23,866 bases of DNA, taken from JAYZQT01 sp964412235. Its GTDB lineage: Bacteria; Pseudomonadota; Alphaproteobacteria; MPNO01; UBA830. This document shows positions 1 to 7,029 of this stretch, piece by piece (within the stretch, counting starts at the first letter, position 1; the number at the start of each line of letters is the position of its first letter). Below the pieces are notes generated by a model. The model was not told the origin of the DNA. It saw only the letters and a program-made list of their open reading frames with translations, and made no database searches. Made by a program: the position numbers and the translations under genes. Location of the stretch: contig CAYPNT010000038.1 of NCBI GenBank assembly GCA_964412235.1, forward strand, positions 1 to 23,866, read 5' to 3'.

Positions 1-723
1 CTCACCAGCGAAGTAGTTAAATGCACGTTGCCGGGTCCATGCGTGCTGCATTTCTTTGGCGGTGCCGGAAATATTAGCAAGGTAGCATACGACGATATCG
101 AGCTGTTCTGGGACGATATTGTAGATGCTTTTCACAATGAGTTTTCAGCCCTTTCCGAAGCAGGTTGCGAATATATCCAGCTCGACGAGACTTCGCTTGC
201 TAAGTTCTCAGACCCCAAGATACAGGACGCCCTTAACCAACGCGGAGACGACTGGAAAGAGTTACTCAAGCTGTATACTAAGATTATTAATCGGGTACTG
301 GATGGACGCCCGGAGGGTATGCGCATTGGTATGCATTTATGCAGAGGCAACAAACAAAGTTATTGGCAAGCCGAGGGCGGGTATGATTTGGTTGCAGACA
401 CACTTTTTAACCAGGTGAATGCAGACTGTTACTTTTTGGAGTACGACACACCAAGAGCCGGAGATTTTTCCCCCCTCAGTTACCTACCGAAAACCAAAAC
501 CGCCGTATTGGGCCTAGTTTCAACAAAAACTCCACAAATAGAAACCAAGGATGAACTCAGAAAACGGATAGACGAGGCAGCGAAATACACAGACTTAAAT
601 AACCTTGCTATCAGCCCGCAATGCGGGTTCGCGAGCGACCATTTTGGCAATCAAATCACGGTCGATGATGAGATTAAAAAATTGCGTTTGATCGTTGAAA
701 CTGCGGAAGAAGTGTGGGCGTAA
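1..723 (+). CDS. Cobalamin-independent methionine synthase-like protein (MetE C-terminal domain), 5' truncated
   Basis: The reading frame is open from base 1 and ends at TAA 721-723, so the start lies outside the window; the TTG at 28 is internal. The 240 visible residues match the zinc-binding catalytic TIM barrel of MetE-type methyltransferases, which move a methyl group from a folate to a thiol acceptor such as homocysteine. Counting from the window's first codon, the zinc-ligand pattern is complete: His112 and Cys114 in MHLCRGN, Glu147 in FLEYD, and Cys208 in SPQCGF. The ending, with a distal Cys then about 30 residues finishing EEVWA, resembles the short stand-alone MetE-like proteins (about 340-370 aa), though the N-terminal half is not visible. 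The family is clear. Whether the acceptor is homocysteine or another thiol cannot be decided. It converges on gpt. Confidence 0.85.
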   Translation, partial: LTSEVVKCTLPGPCVLHFFGGAGNISKVAYDDIELFWDDIVDAFHNEFSALSEAGCEYIQLDETSLAKFSDPKIQDALNQRGDDWKELLKLYTKIINRVLDGRPEGMRIGMHLCRGNKQSYWQAEGGYDLVADTLFNQVNADCYFLEYDTPRAGDFSPLSYLPKTKTAVLGLVSTKTPQIETKDELRKRIDEAAKYTDLNNLAISPQCGFASDHFGNQITVDDEIKKLRLIVETAEEVWA

Positions 724-752
724 ACCTGTAACTCGATTGTAAGCGAGGAAAC

Positions 753-781
753 GAAAACTCACGTATTCCGGTATAGTTTTC
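753..781. terminator. Weak inverted repeat between convergent genes, possible terminator
   Basis: GAAAACT (753-759) and AGTTTTC (775-781) are a perfect 7-bp inverted repeat with a 15-nt loop. They lie between the methionine synthase-like gene (ends 723) and gpt (minus strand, ends 833). The hairpin is AT-rich and has no good U-tract on the plus side. On the minus side it is followed by GTTTCC, a poor tract. The position suits a terminator for gpt, but the structure is weak. Confidence 0.25.
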
Positions 782-832
782 TGCAAATCCCGAAAAACAG
801 TTTGTTGTCATTGTCGGGCCTTTGGTCCCAAA

Positions 833-1327
833 TTAGGGCTTTGCATTCAACGGTAGATTTGCAATCGGCTCCACAAAACGTAACTCTGTGTCCCAGGGAA
901 AGAATATCCATGTGTCCTGACTTACCTCGGTCACAAAGCTATCGACGACCGGGCGCCCTTCCGGTTTAGCATATACCGTAGCAAAATGAGCTTTCGGCAT
1001 CATCTCTCTCACAATACGGGCGGTTCTACCGGTATCTACTAAATCATCGACGATCAGCATTCCATCACCGCCTTGGGCATCGTGAACAGGCTTCAACACT
1101 TCCAAATCACCCTGATCTTGATGGTCATAAGACGCGACGCATACGGTGTCTATCAAGCGCACTTCTAGCTCACGAGCCACTATAGCTGCTGGCACGAGCC
1201 CCCCGCGTGTGACCGCGATGACCGCCCTCCACGGCCCTGCTTCGGTCAGCCGCCACGCAAGAGCTTTAGAATCTCGATGCATTTGATCCCACGAAACAGG
1301 AAAGGCTTTTTCGAACTGATCCGTCAT
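833..1327 (-). CDS. gpt: Xanthine(-guanine) phosphoribosyltransferase
   Basis: The protein has 164 aa, the usual size for Gpt, which salvages xanthine and guanine (and hypoxanthine weakly) with PRPP to give the nucleotide monophosphates. The PRPP-binding signature is LIVDDLVDTGRTA at residues 91-103, with the paired acidic residues D94-D95. A second conserved loop, AVTRGGLVPAA, lies at 38-48. The C-terminal part, with IFFPWDTE, is typical of the XGPRT subgroup and not of adenine or orotate enzymes. The ATG at 1325-1327 is preceded on the minus strand by GAGGAGG, rather close to the start. It is transcribed away from the DUF2461 gene, so 1328-1453 is a shared divergent promoter region. Confidence 0.93.
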   Translation of the reverse strand: MTDQFEKAFPVSWDQMHRDSKALAWRLTEAGPWRAVIAVTRGGLVPAAIVARELEVRLIDTVCVASYDHQDQGDLEVLKPVHDAQGGDGMLIVDDLVDTGRTARIVREMMPKAHFATVYAKPEGRPVVDSFVTEVSQDTWIFFPWDTELRFVEPIANLPLNAKP

Positions 1328-1453
1328 TGCCTCCTCAGAAACTGTTTTTAATTACCTTACCAATAAAACGTGTTACCTAATTGTGCAATTAAGCGACAGA
1401 CATATTTTTAACATACCTCCTAAACATCCAGACACTCAATTAAGAATCCTAAT
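1328..1453. promoter_or_regulatory. Divergent intergenic region gpt / DUF2461 with a near-palindrome
   Basis: This 126-bp AT-rich gap must hold the promoters of both flanking genes. It contains TAATTG-TG-CAATTA (1378-1391), a perfect 6-bp inverted repeat with a 2-bp centre, placed about 50-60 bp from each start codon. On the minus strand a TTGCAC hexamer overlaps this palindrome and is followed 17 bp later by TATTGG, a poor -10. No strong sigma-70 promoter stands out for the DUF2461 gene. The palindrome could be an operator, but AT-rich palindromes also arise by chance. Confidence 0.3.
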
Positions 1454-2215
1454 ATGACGACCAAACTTGAATTTCCAGAAGATATTCGGCCAGATTTTCA
1501 TGGTTTCCCCCCAGCAGCATTTAAATTTCTCGATGATCTTAAGAAGAATAACGAACGAACTTGGTTTAAGACAAAAAAAGATATCTATGACATTGACATA
1601 AAATTTCCGATGGAATGTCTTCTGGCAGAATTTAGCACAGAACGTCGCCCTCCAGATTTTCCTGTTCGTGGTGACCCAACTAAAGGAATTTTCCGAATAT
1701 ACAGGGACGTTCGATTTTCTAAAAATAAAGCCCCATACAAAACACATGTGGGCGCCGTTATGACACGCTCCGGGGGAAAGGGGGACCCAGGGTTAATTTA
1801 TATTCACATCGAACCCGGACAAAGTTTTCTATCTACTGGTTTTTATGCACCGGCAAGAGATTTTTTGACGGCGCTCCGTTTACGTATCGCGCACGAACCC
1901 GAGGCCTTTATCGAAATGTTGCGCCCTTTTTCCAAACCACGTGGAAAATACTTTATACGTGATCGGGGTGCTTTAAAAACAATGCCCCGAGGTTTTCAAG
2001 GCTATGCGGACAGTCCTGCAGCAGCATATATTAAGTCAAAACACCTTCTGGTTGGCCGCAAGATTAGTGATAAACAGGCTCAAAACAGTAGTTTGATAAA
2101 AATCATAAGCGAATTTGGCTACGCATGCAGTCAAATGTTGGAATTTGGTTGGGACGTATATGAAACCGCATACGATGACGACCCCCGCAAATACATGAGA
2201 CGGAAAAGCGAATAA
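1454..2215 (+). CDS. DUF2461 family protein (TIGR02453-type), function unknown
   Basis: A 253-residue protein matching the DUF2461 family. Recognisable blocks are the N-terminal FxFLDDLKKNNERTWFK region (about residues 24-37), the core RIYRDVRFSKNKAPYKTH (about 83-100), and the following glycine-rich strand with IHIEPG and STGFYAP (about 118-133). The family has no established reaction, and no catalytic motif can be argued from the sequence. There is no signal peptide or membrane segment. The ATG at 1454 fits the family start, although no clear Shine-Dalgarno precedes it. It is a single gene: a 10-bp inverted repeat (2234-2265) separates it from the catabolic genes downstream, so it is probably not part of that operon. 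Confidence 0.8.
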   Translation: MTTKLEFPEDIRPDFHGFPPAAFKFLDDLKKNNERTWFKTKKDIYDIDIKFPMECLLAEFSTERRPPDFPVRGDPTKGIFRIYRDVRFSKNKAPYKTHVGAVMTRSGGKGDPGLIYIHIEPGQSFLSTGFYAPARDFLTALRLRIAHEPEAFIEMLRPFSKPRGKYFIRDRGALKTMPRGFQGYADSPAAAYIKSKHLLVGRKISDKQAQNSSLIKIISEFGYACSQMLEFGWDVYETAYDDDPRKYMRRKSE

Positions 2216-2233
2216 TATGGCATAGGAAAAACA

Positions 2234-2265
2234 CTAAATTGGCTTTAAAGTGTGTGCCAATTTAG
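2234..2265. promoter_or_regulatory. Perfect 10-bp inverted repeat between DUF2461 and the dioxygenase gene
   Basis: CTAAATTGGC (2234-2243) and GCCAATTTAG (2256-2265) are exact reverse complements separated by 12 nt. They lie 19 nt after the DUF2461 stop and 34 nt before the dioxygenase start. No T-run follows on the plus strand, so it is not a standard intrinsic terminator. It could be an operator for the aromatic-degradation operon, a stem in its 5' leader, or a Rho-assisted 3' end for the upstream gene. Confidence 0.5.
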
Positions 2266-2299
2266 CTCACAGAGATTGAGCCTAAGCGGGGGTAATCGA

Positions 2300-3355
2300 A
2301 TGTCTAGCAAAGCTGGGGTCATCGGTGGGGTTTGCATGGCGCATGCGCCTCAGTTTTTTACCCTACCGGAAACAGAGGATGTCGACACCGTAGAAAGAGT
2401 TCGGAAATTGGCTGCGGAAAATGGCCAGAAATTAAGGGACTTGAACCCAGACGTAACTATTGTTGTCGCAAATGACCACGCAAATCAGTTTCTCTTGCAT
2501 TGCGTGCCATCCTTTGCGATCCATCGCGGCAAGGAGGCTAAGGGGCATTTTGCTGGCCGAGATTTCCAATTTACAGTGGATAGCTCAACATCGACCAAAT
2601 TAATCCGATGTCTCCAGGACGAAAATTTTGACCCAGCATTCACGAGCAACGCCGAACTTGACTACGCCTTTGGGATACCGCTCACGTTTCTAGAAATGAC
2701 GGGTCCTATTATACCATTATATGTTAACGCTTATGTTCCACCGCAGCCGCGAATGGAAAGATGTTATCAGTTGGGCCAGGCAATAGAGCGGGCATTAAGA
2801 CTGATGGACATGCGCGCGGTGGTTGTCGCCAGCGGTGGGCTTTCCCATTTTCCCGGAACGGCCCGCTATGCGAACCCCGCAACGGAATTTGACTTAAAGT
2901 TAATGCGCGAAATGGGAAATGGTAACCTCAGATGGCTCCTGTCATTGGATGAGCAAACCCTTGACGCTACAGGTAATATAGAATTGAGATGCTGGGCTGT
3001 TGTTGCAGGAATGCTCGGAGAACGTGTTCCGGATGCTGTCTCTTTCGATCCAAGTTGGCATCACAACTATGCCACTTTCGCATGGTGGTCGGACAAACAA
3101 CCCGATCACCCTACTTTTCATTATCCACCGGTTAATCCAAATCTGGTCAATCTAACCGATGCATTGCATCGTATAGCGAATGATGCGACCGAAAGGGCTC
3201 GGTTTACCTCAGACCGTAAGAGTTTTGCCGAAAGCCTGAAACTTTCAAAAGAAGAGAAACAAGCGTTAATCGAGATGAACGTCGAAGCGTTTACCTCCCT
3301 TGGAATACATCCATTCGTTCCGTTTATGGCCCAATTACATATCGATCGGGAATAA
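2300..3355 (+). CDS. Class III extradiol ring-cleavage dioxygenase with fused LigB-LigA domains
   Basis: The 351-aa protein belongs to the LigAB superfamily of non-haem Fe(II) enzymes that open catecholic rings with O2. Residues 1-280 form the LigB catalytic domain. The metal and base residues of the family can be placed: His15 (MAHAP), His60 (ANDH), Glu228 (NIELRCW) as iron ligands, and His183 (GGLSHF) as the likely base. Residues about 281-351 resemble the small LigA subunit, including LGIHPF near the end. A LigB-LigA fusion is known from gallate dioxygenases, which are longer (about 420 aa). The frame stays open upstream to a TTG/ATG-like start at 2252, but ATG 2300 is chosen: it follows a G-rich Shine-Dalgarno (GCGGGGG), fits the family N-terminus, and the extra 16 residues would be encoded by the inverted-repeat leader. 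Substrate is not predictable; a hydroxylase gene follows directly. Confidence 0.85.
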   Translation: MSSKAGVIGGVCMAHAPQFFTLPETEDVDTVERVRKLAAENGQKLRDLNPDVTIVVANDHANQFLLHCVPSFAIHRGKEAKGHFAGRDFQFTVDSSTSTKLIRCLQDENFDPAFTSNAELDYAFGIPLTFLEMTGPIIPLYVNAYVPPQPRMERCYQLGQAIERALRLMDMRAVVVASGGLSHFPGTARYANPATEFDLKLMREMGNGNLRWLLSLDEQTLDATGNIELRCWAVVAGMLGERVPDAVSFDPSWHHNYATFAWWSDKQPDHPTFHYPPVNPNLVNLTDALHRIANDATERARFTSDRKSFAESLKLSKEEKQALIEMNVEAFTSLGIHPFVPFMAQLHIDRE

Positions 3356-3381
3356 CACCTTTCCAGCGCTTGACCGTTTGG

Positions 3382-3412
3382 CCTACACAGCTAAAGTGCA
3401 CGCCGGTGTAGG
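3382..3412. promoter_or_regulatory. 7-bp inverted repeat overlapping the ribosome-binding site of the flavin hydroxylase
   Basis: CCTACAC (3382-3388) and GTGTAGG (3406-3412) pair perfectly across a 17-nt loop. The right arm contains most of the AGGG (3410-3413) that serves as Shine-Dalgarno for the ATG at 3422. If the stem formed in the mRNA it would hide that site. Pairing is short and the loop is long, so regulation is only a possibility. Confidence 0.3.
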
Positions 3413-3421
3413 GTGTAAAGA

Positions 3422-4645
3422 ATGGCGCTAAAACCTGGAGAACGTATTATCGTTGTCGGCTGTGGACCTGTCGGCATGGTGCTTACTTTGGCCCTATTTC
3501 GGCGTGGATTGCCGGTTACATTACTCGAGCGAGCGGCGGGACCAATAGATGATCAAAGAGCCGCGGCGATACAACCCTCCTCTCTCGAAATGTTAGCTGA
3601 ACTAGGCATCACTGAAGAAATTCATCAAAAGGGTTTGATATCTCCGACATTCCATTATCGAGATCGAGTGTCGGGCGAACTTGTAGCGGAATTTGACTTT
3701 TCCCAACTGGCGGACATGACCGAATTCCCATACGTCATCCAATATGAACAGTTTAAGTTAGTTAAAACAATTATTTCTGAACTCGGAGATACCCCCGACA
3801 TTGACCTTCGCTTTTCTTCTGAGGTGACTGATGCCGAACAAATTGAGGATGCAGTCAAAGTTTCTTTCATAAATCAGGACGGAGAAAAGGAAAGTCTATC
3901 GTCGCCTTGGGTAATTGGTTGCGATGGCTTTAATTCGGTCGTTCGTACAGCCGCCGAAATAAATTTTGTTGGTTTCACCTACCCCGAACGGTTCGTTAAA
4001 ATTGGTTCCGATTTTGATTTTCAGAAAGCAGGACAGGCGCTTTGTATTCGCAATTTTTTTTCGGACCCCGATGAATGGTGTAACCTATTCAAAGTTAATG
4101 GTTACGGGCCTCCCGGTATCTGGCGGACTGTGTTCCCCACGCGGGTGGGTGAAAGTAACGAAGAATGTCTCTCACATTCTGGTATTCAGTCCCGTCTACA
4201 AAAGTTTTTTCCTTATGATGGCGAATACAACATAATCTACGCTGGTATCTACGACGTTCACCAGCGCGTTGTGGAGACCTTTCGAAAAGGGCGCATCCTT
4301 GTTGCTGGTGATGCCGCCCATGTGAACAACCCGATCGGTGGCTTGGGCATGAATGGAGGAATTCATGATGCTGTCGCGCTAGCCGAAAAACTATCCAAAG
4401 TTATCAATGGCGGACCACCCGAACTCCTAAACCTCTATAGCCGACAACGACATAAGGCCCAAATGGATGGGGTTCAGGCTACCTCCATAGCAAATAAAAA
4501 ACTTATGGAGGCAAAGGATCCGGAACTACGCAGAAAACAACTCGAAGAGGTACGGAAAACGGCTGAAAACCCGGTCCAGTCTCGAGAATATTGTCTTAAT
4601 GCTGGCCTATTCACAAGCTTAGAAAAAGCGAATGCTGTAACATGA
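3422..4645 (+). CDS. FAD-dependent aromatic-ring monooxygenase (PHBH/MhpA-type)
   Basis: The 407-aa protein is a group A flavoprotein monooxygenase, which uses NAD(P)H, FAD and O2 to hydroxylate an aromatic ring. The three hallmarks are in order: the dinucleotide fold GCGPVG at 13-18, the DG motif CDGFNSVVR at 167-175, and the GD motif GRILVAGDAAH at 290-300, followed by NPIGGLGMNGG. It has the short two-domain form and lacks the thioredoxin-like C-terminal extension of MhpA or phenol hydroxylase. The ATG follows AGGG with 8-nt spacing. It lies between a LigB-type dioxygenase and a Mo hydroxylase subunit, and its stop overlaps the next start (ATGA, 4642-4645), so the two are translationally coupled. 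Role: probably makes the catecholic or equivalent substrate for ring cleavage. Substrate unknown. Confidence 0.88.
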   Translation: MALKPGERIIVVGCGPVGMVLTLALFRRGLPVTLLERAAGPIDDQRAAAIQPSSLEMLAELGITEEIHQKGLISPTFHYRDRVSGELVAEFDFSQLADMTEFPYVIQYEQFKLVKTIISELGDTPDIDLRFSSEVTDAEQIEDAVKVSFINQDGEKESLSSPWVIGCDGFNSVVRTAAEINFVGFTYPERFVKIGSDFDFQKAGQALCIRNFFSDPDEWCNLFKVNGYGPPGIWRTVFPTRVGESNEECLSHSGIQSRLQKFFPYDGEYNIIYAGIYDVHQRVVETFRKGRILVAGDAAHVNNPIGGLGMNGGIHDAVALAEKLSKVINGGPPELLNLYSRQRHKAQMDGVQATSIANKKLMEAKDPELRRKQLEEVRKTAENPVQSREYCLNAGLFTSLEKANAVT

Positions 4646-7002
4646 ATAAACAACCGCTTCCACCTAAGACGGGAATAGGCGCAAGCCCACTTCGCAAGGA
4701 AGACCAGCGCCACCTTTCGGGAAAGGCGCAGTTCGTCGCGGACATCCCTGTTGATAATGCTTTGGCAGCATTCGTACTCCGAAGTCCAACAGCGCACGGT
4801 GAACTTAAAAGGGTTGAGACCGCAAAACTCCCAAAACAATGTCAGGTACTCACCGCGACCGATTTTCCTAACCTCGGCGCAATCCGTGCCGTCCCGCGCA
4901 TACCCGGCTTTAAAGCGTCAGACTTTCCCGTATTCGCAACCGAAAAAGTCCGCTATGTAGGACAACCCATTGCGTTGTGCCTTGCACCAACGCTGGCAGA
5001 GGCAGAAGACCTCTCGCAACATGTCTTGTTGGAGATAAATGAGCTTCCGCCCGTTATTGACACCCAGCGCGCGGCCATTGATCGAAATTCGCTCCTGCAT
5101 GAAGCATGGAGAGATAATGTCTATATTACCCGTGATATTGAGGGTGGTAACATAGATCATGCTCGCTCGGCTGCAACCATAACTGTCGTAAATGAATTTA
5201 AATTAAACCGCCAAGCCGCTATTCCCCTCGAACCACGGGCCGCACTAGCAAAGTGGGACGAACGTCGAGACGAGCTTAACCTTTATCTCTCAACACAGAG
5301 TCCACACGTGATGCGGGTAGGTATCGCAGAATGTCTCAAACTTAAGGAACGGCAGCTCCGCGTTATTTCCCCAGATGTTGGTGGTGGTTTTGGATCAAAA
5401 AATAGGATGATGCCAGAAGAAGTTATGGTGTGTGCCGCTGCACTTAAGACTGGTCGTGCTATCCGTTGGCTGGAGGATCGCCGCGAAAATATTACCGCCA
5501 ATAATCAAGCACGGGAACATTGGTATCGGATCACCGCACATTCTGACAAGAAAGGCAAAATACTGGGTATAGAAGCAGATTTAATCGTCGATGCCGGTGC
5601 CTATTCCATTTGGCCAGCAGGTCCTTTTATGGAGACCGGAATGGCAGCACGCAATCTGCCTGGACCCTACTCTATCCCTTCGCTTTCTGTAAAAACGTGG
5701 ACAGTAGCAACTAATAAACCCCCGCTTGGGCCATATAGGGGCGTTGCTCGGCCAGGCGCCTGCTTCGCTATTGAACGTACATTGGACGAGGTGGCCCGCG
5801 CGGTAAGTCGGGATCCTTATGATGTAAGGCGCGAAAATATGGTAACACCCGACCAAATGCCCTTCACGAGTGCAGGTGGCATGAAATTTGATAACGGCGA
5901 CTATCCTAAGAGTGTCGAGAACGCCGCGGAAGCAGTAGGAATGGTCGAGATACGTTCCAGACAGGATAATAACCAGACGGTCAAACGTCCTATCGGGGTC
6001 GGTTTTGCAAGTTATTCAGAACAAACGGCACATGGTACGCAGGAATGGAAAATACGTGGAACACCAGTTATTCCGGCCTTCGAAACTGCCACGGCGCGCA
6101 TGCACGCCGATGGGTCTCTTGAACTCCTAGTCGCTATCCATAGCCATGGCCAAGGAATGGAAACAACGCTTGCCCAAGTTGCCTGCGAAGAACTTGGTCT
6201 TAATTTAGACGATATTATAGTACGGTATGGCGACACAGCTGTATCACCGTATGGCAATGGTACCTTCGCATCCCGCTCCATGGTAATGGCGGGCGGAGCC
6301 GCCGCAAACGCCTGTCGCCAACTCGCCAATCGCCTGAAAGTAATCGGGGCGCATCTACTGCAGTGTGACTCAGAAACAGTAGAACTTCGGGATCGTAGCG
6401 TATTCGCTGCAGACGCCGCCGTAACCATAACAGAAATAGCACGCACAGCTCACGTGCGTCAGGACCTCTTGCCAGAAACCAGCAACCCAACTCTCGAAGA
6501 AACAGCAATTTATGAGCCCGAAATAAAATCCGGTGTTTTTTCATATTCCACACATGCGGCAGTCATTGCTATCGATACTGAGACAGGAGAAATCGAACTC
6601 AAAAATTACGCGATCGCCGAAGACTGCGGGACCGTCGTAAATCCGATGATCGTAGACGGACAAATTTGTGGCGGTGTCGCCCAGGGTATTGGTACAGCTT
6701 TGTTCGAGGAAATACCCTATGATGAGAACGGGCAGCCACTCGCGAGCTCTTTTGCGGATTACCATTGGCCAGGCCCCACATCTTTGCCCACATTCCAAAT
6801 CTCGCACATGATAACACCTGCGCACGGCACGGAATATGGGATGAAGGGTATGGGTGAAGGGGGGGCAATTGCTCCACCCGCCGCTATAGGAAACGCTATT
6901 CGGGATGCCCTTCTGTCTGTCGGCATTGATGCCCGTATCGACGAGACACCAATGACGCCAAAACGGATTTACAATGCCATCCAAAAAGCAAAAATTCTAT
7001 AA
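4642..7002 (+). CDS. Molybdenum hydroxylase large (Mo-cofactor) subunit, xanthine dehydrogenase/CoxL family, unpaired
   Basis: The 786-aa protein is a catalytic subunit of the xanthine oxidase family, which binds molybdopterin cytosine dinucleotide and hydroxylates an activated carbon with water oxygen. Visible marks are the N-terminal a/b hammerhead domain (to about 150), the GGGFGSK cofactor loop (about 247-253), the substrate loop PYRGVARPGA (364-373), and the catalytic Glu739 in KGMGEGGA. The loop lacks the Cys of CO-oxidising form I CoxL (AYXCSFR). It resembles form II (AYRGAGR) but has Pro for Ala and VAR for GAR-type ends. No iron-sulfur or FAD subunit gene lies beside it, which is unusual because these enzymes are normally SLM heterotrimers. 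The nearest set is at 18877-22583. It overlaps the hydroxylase gene by 4 nt and is followed after 27 nt by a crotonase, so it belongs to this catabolic operon. Substrate unknown. Confidence 0.88.
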   Translation: MNKQPLPPKTGIGASPLRKEDQRHLSGKAQFVADIPVDNALAAFVLRSPTAHGELKRVETAKLPKQCQVLTATDFPNLGAIRAVPRIPGFKASDFPVFATEKVRYVGQPIALCLAPTLAEAEDLSQHVLLEINELPPVIDTQRAAIDRNSLLHEAWRDNVYITRDIEGGNIDHARSAATITVVNEFKLNRQAAIPLEPRAALAKWDERRDELNLYLSTQSPHVMRVGIAECLKLKERQLRVISPDVGGGFGSKNRMMPEEVMVCAAALKTGRAIRWLEDRRENITANNQAREHWYRITAHSDKKGKILGIEADLIVDAGAYSIWPAGPFMETGMAARNLPGPYSIPSLSVKTWTVATNKPPLGPYRGVARPGACFAIERTLDEVARAVSRDPYDVRRENMVTPDQMPFTSAGGMKFDNGDYPKSVENAAEAVGMVEIRSRQDNNQTVKRPIGVGFASYSEQTAHGTQEWKIRGTPVIPAFETATARMHADGSLELLVAIHSHGQGMETTLAQVACEELGLNLDDIIVRYGDTAVSPYGNGTFASRSMVMAGGAAANACRQLANRLKVIGAHLLQCDSETVELRDRSVFAADAAVTITEIARTAHVRQDLLPETSNPTLEETAIYEPEIKSGVFSYSTHAAVIAIDTETGEIELKNYAIAEDCGTVVNPMIVDGQICGGVAQGIGTALFEEIPYDENGQPLASSFADYHWPGPTSLPTFQISHMITPAHGTEYGMKGMGEGGAIAPPAAIGNAIRDALLSVGIDARIDETPMTPKRIYNAIQKAKIL

Positions 7003-7029
7003 CCCAGCCCCTTCGTTACTGAGGCCCGA

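Noticed and set aside
2252..2299. Longer start for the fused dioxygenase at 2252
   Set aside because: The extra 16 residues are encoded partly by the inverted-repeat leader, have no family match, and the ATG at 2300 has a G-rich ribosome site.
5283..6984. Minus-strand and alternative-frame open frames inside the first Mo subunit gene, some over 140 codons
   Set aside because: They show no family motif, no ribosome site, and lie wholly inside a gene with complete conserved motifs. The same holds for the opposite-strand frames in the mrp and second Mo subunit genes.
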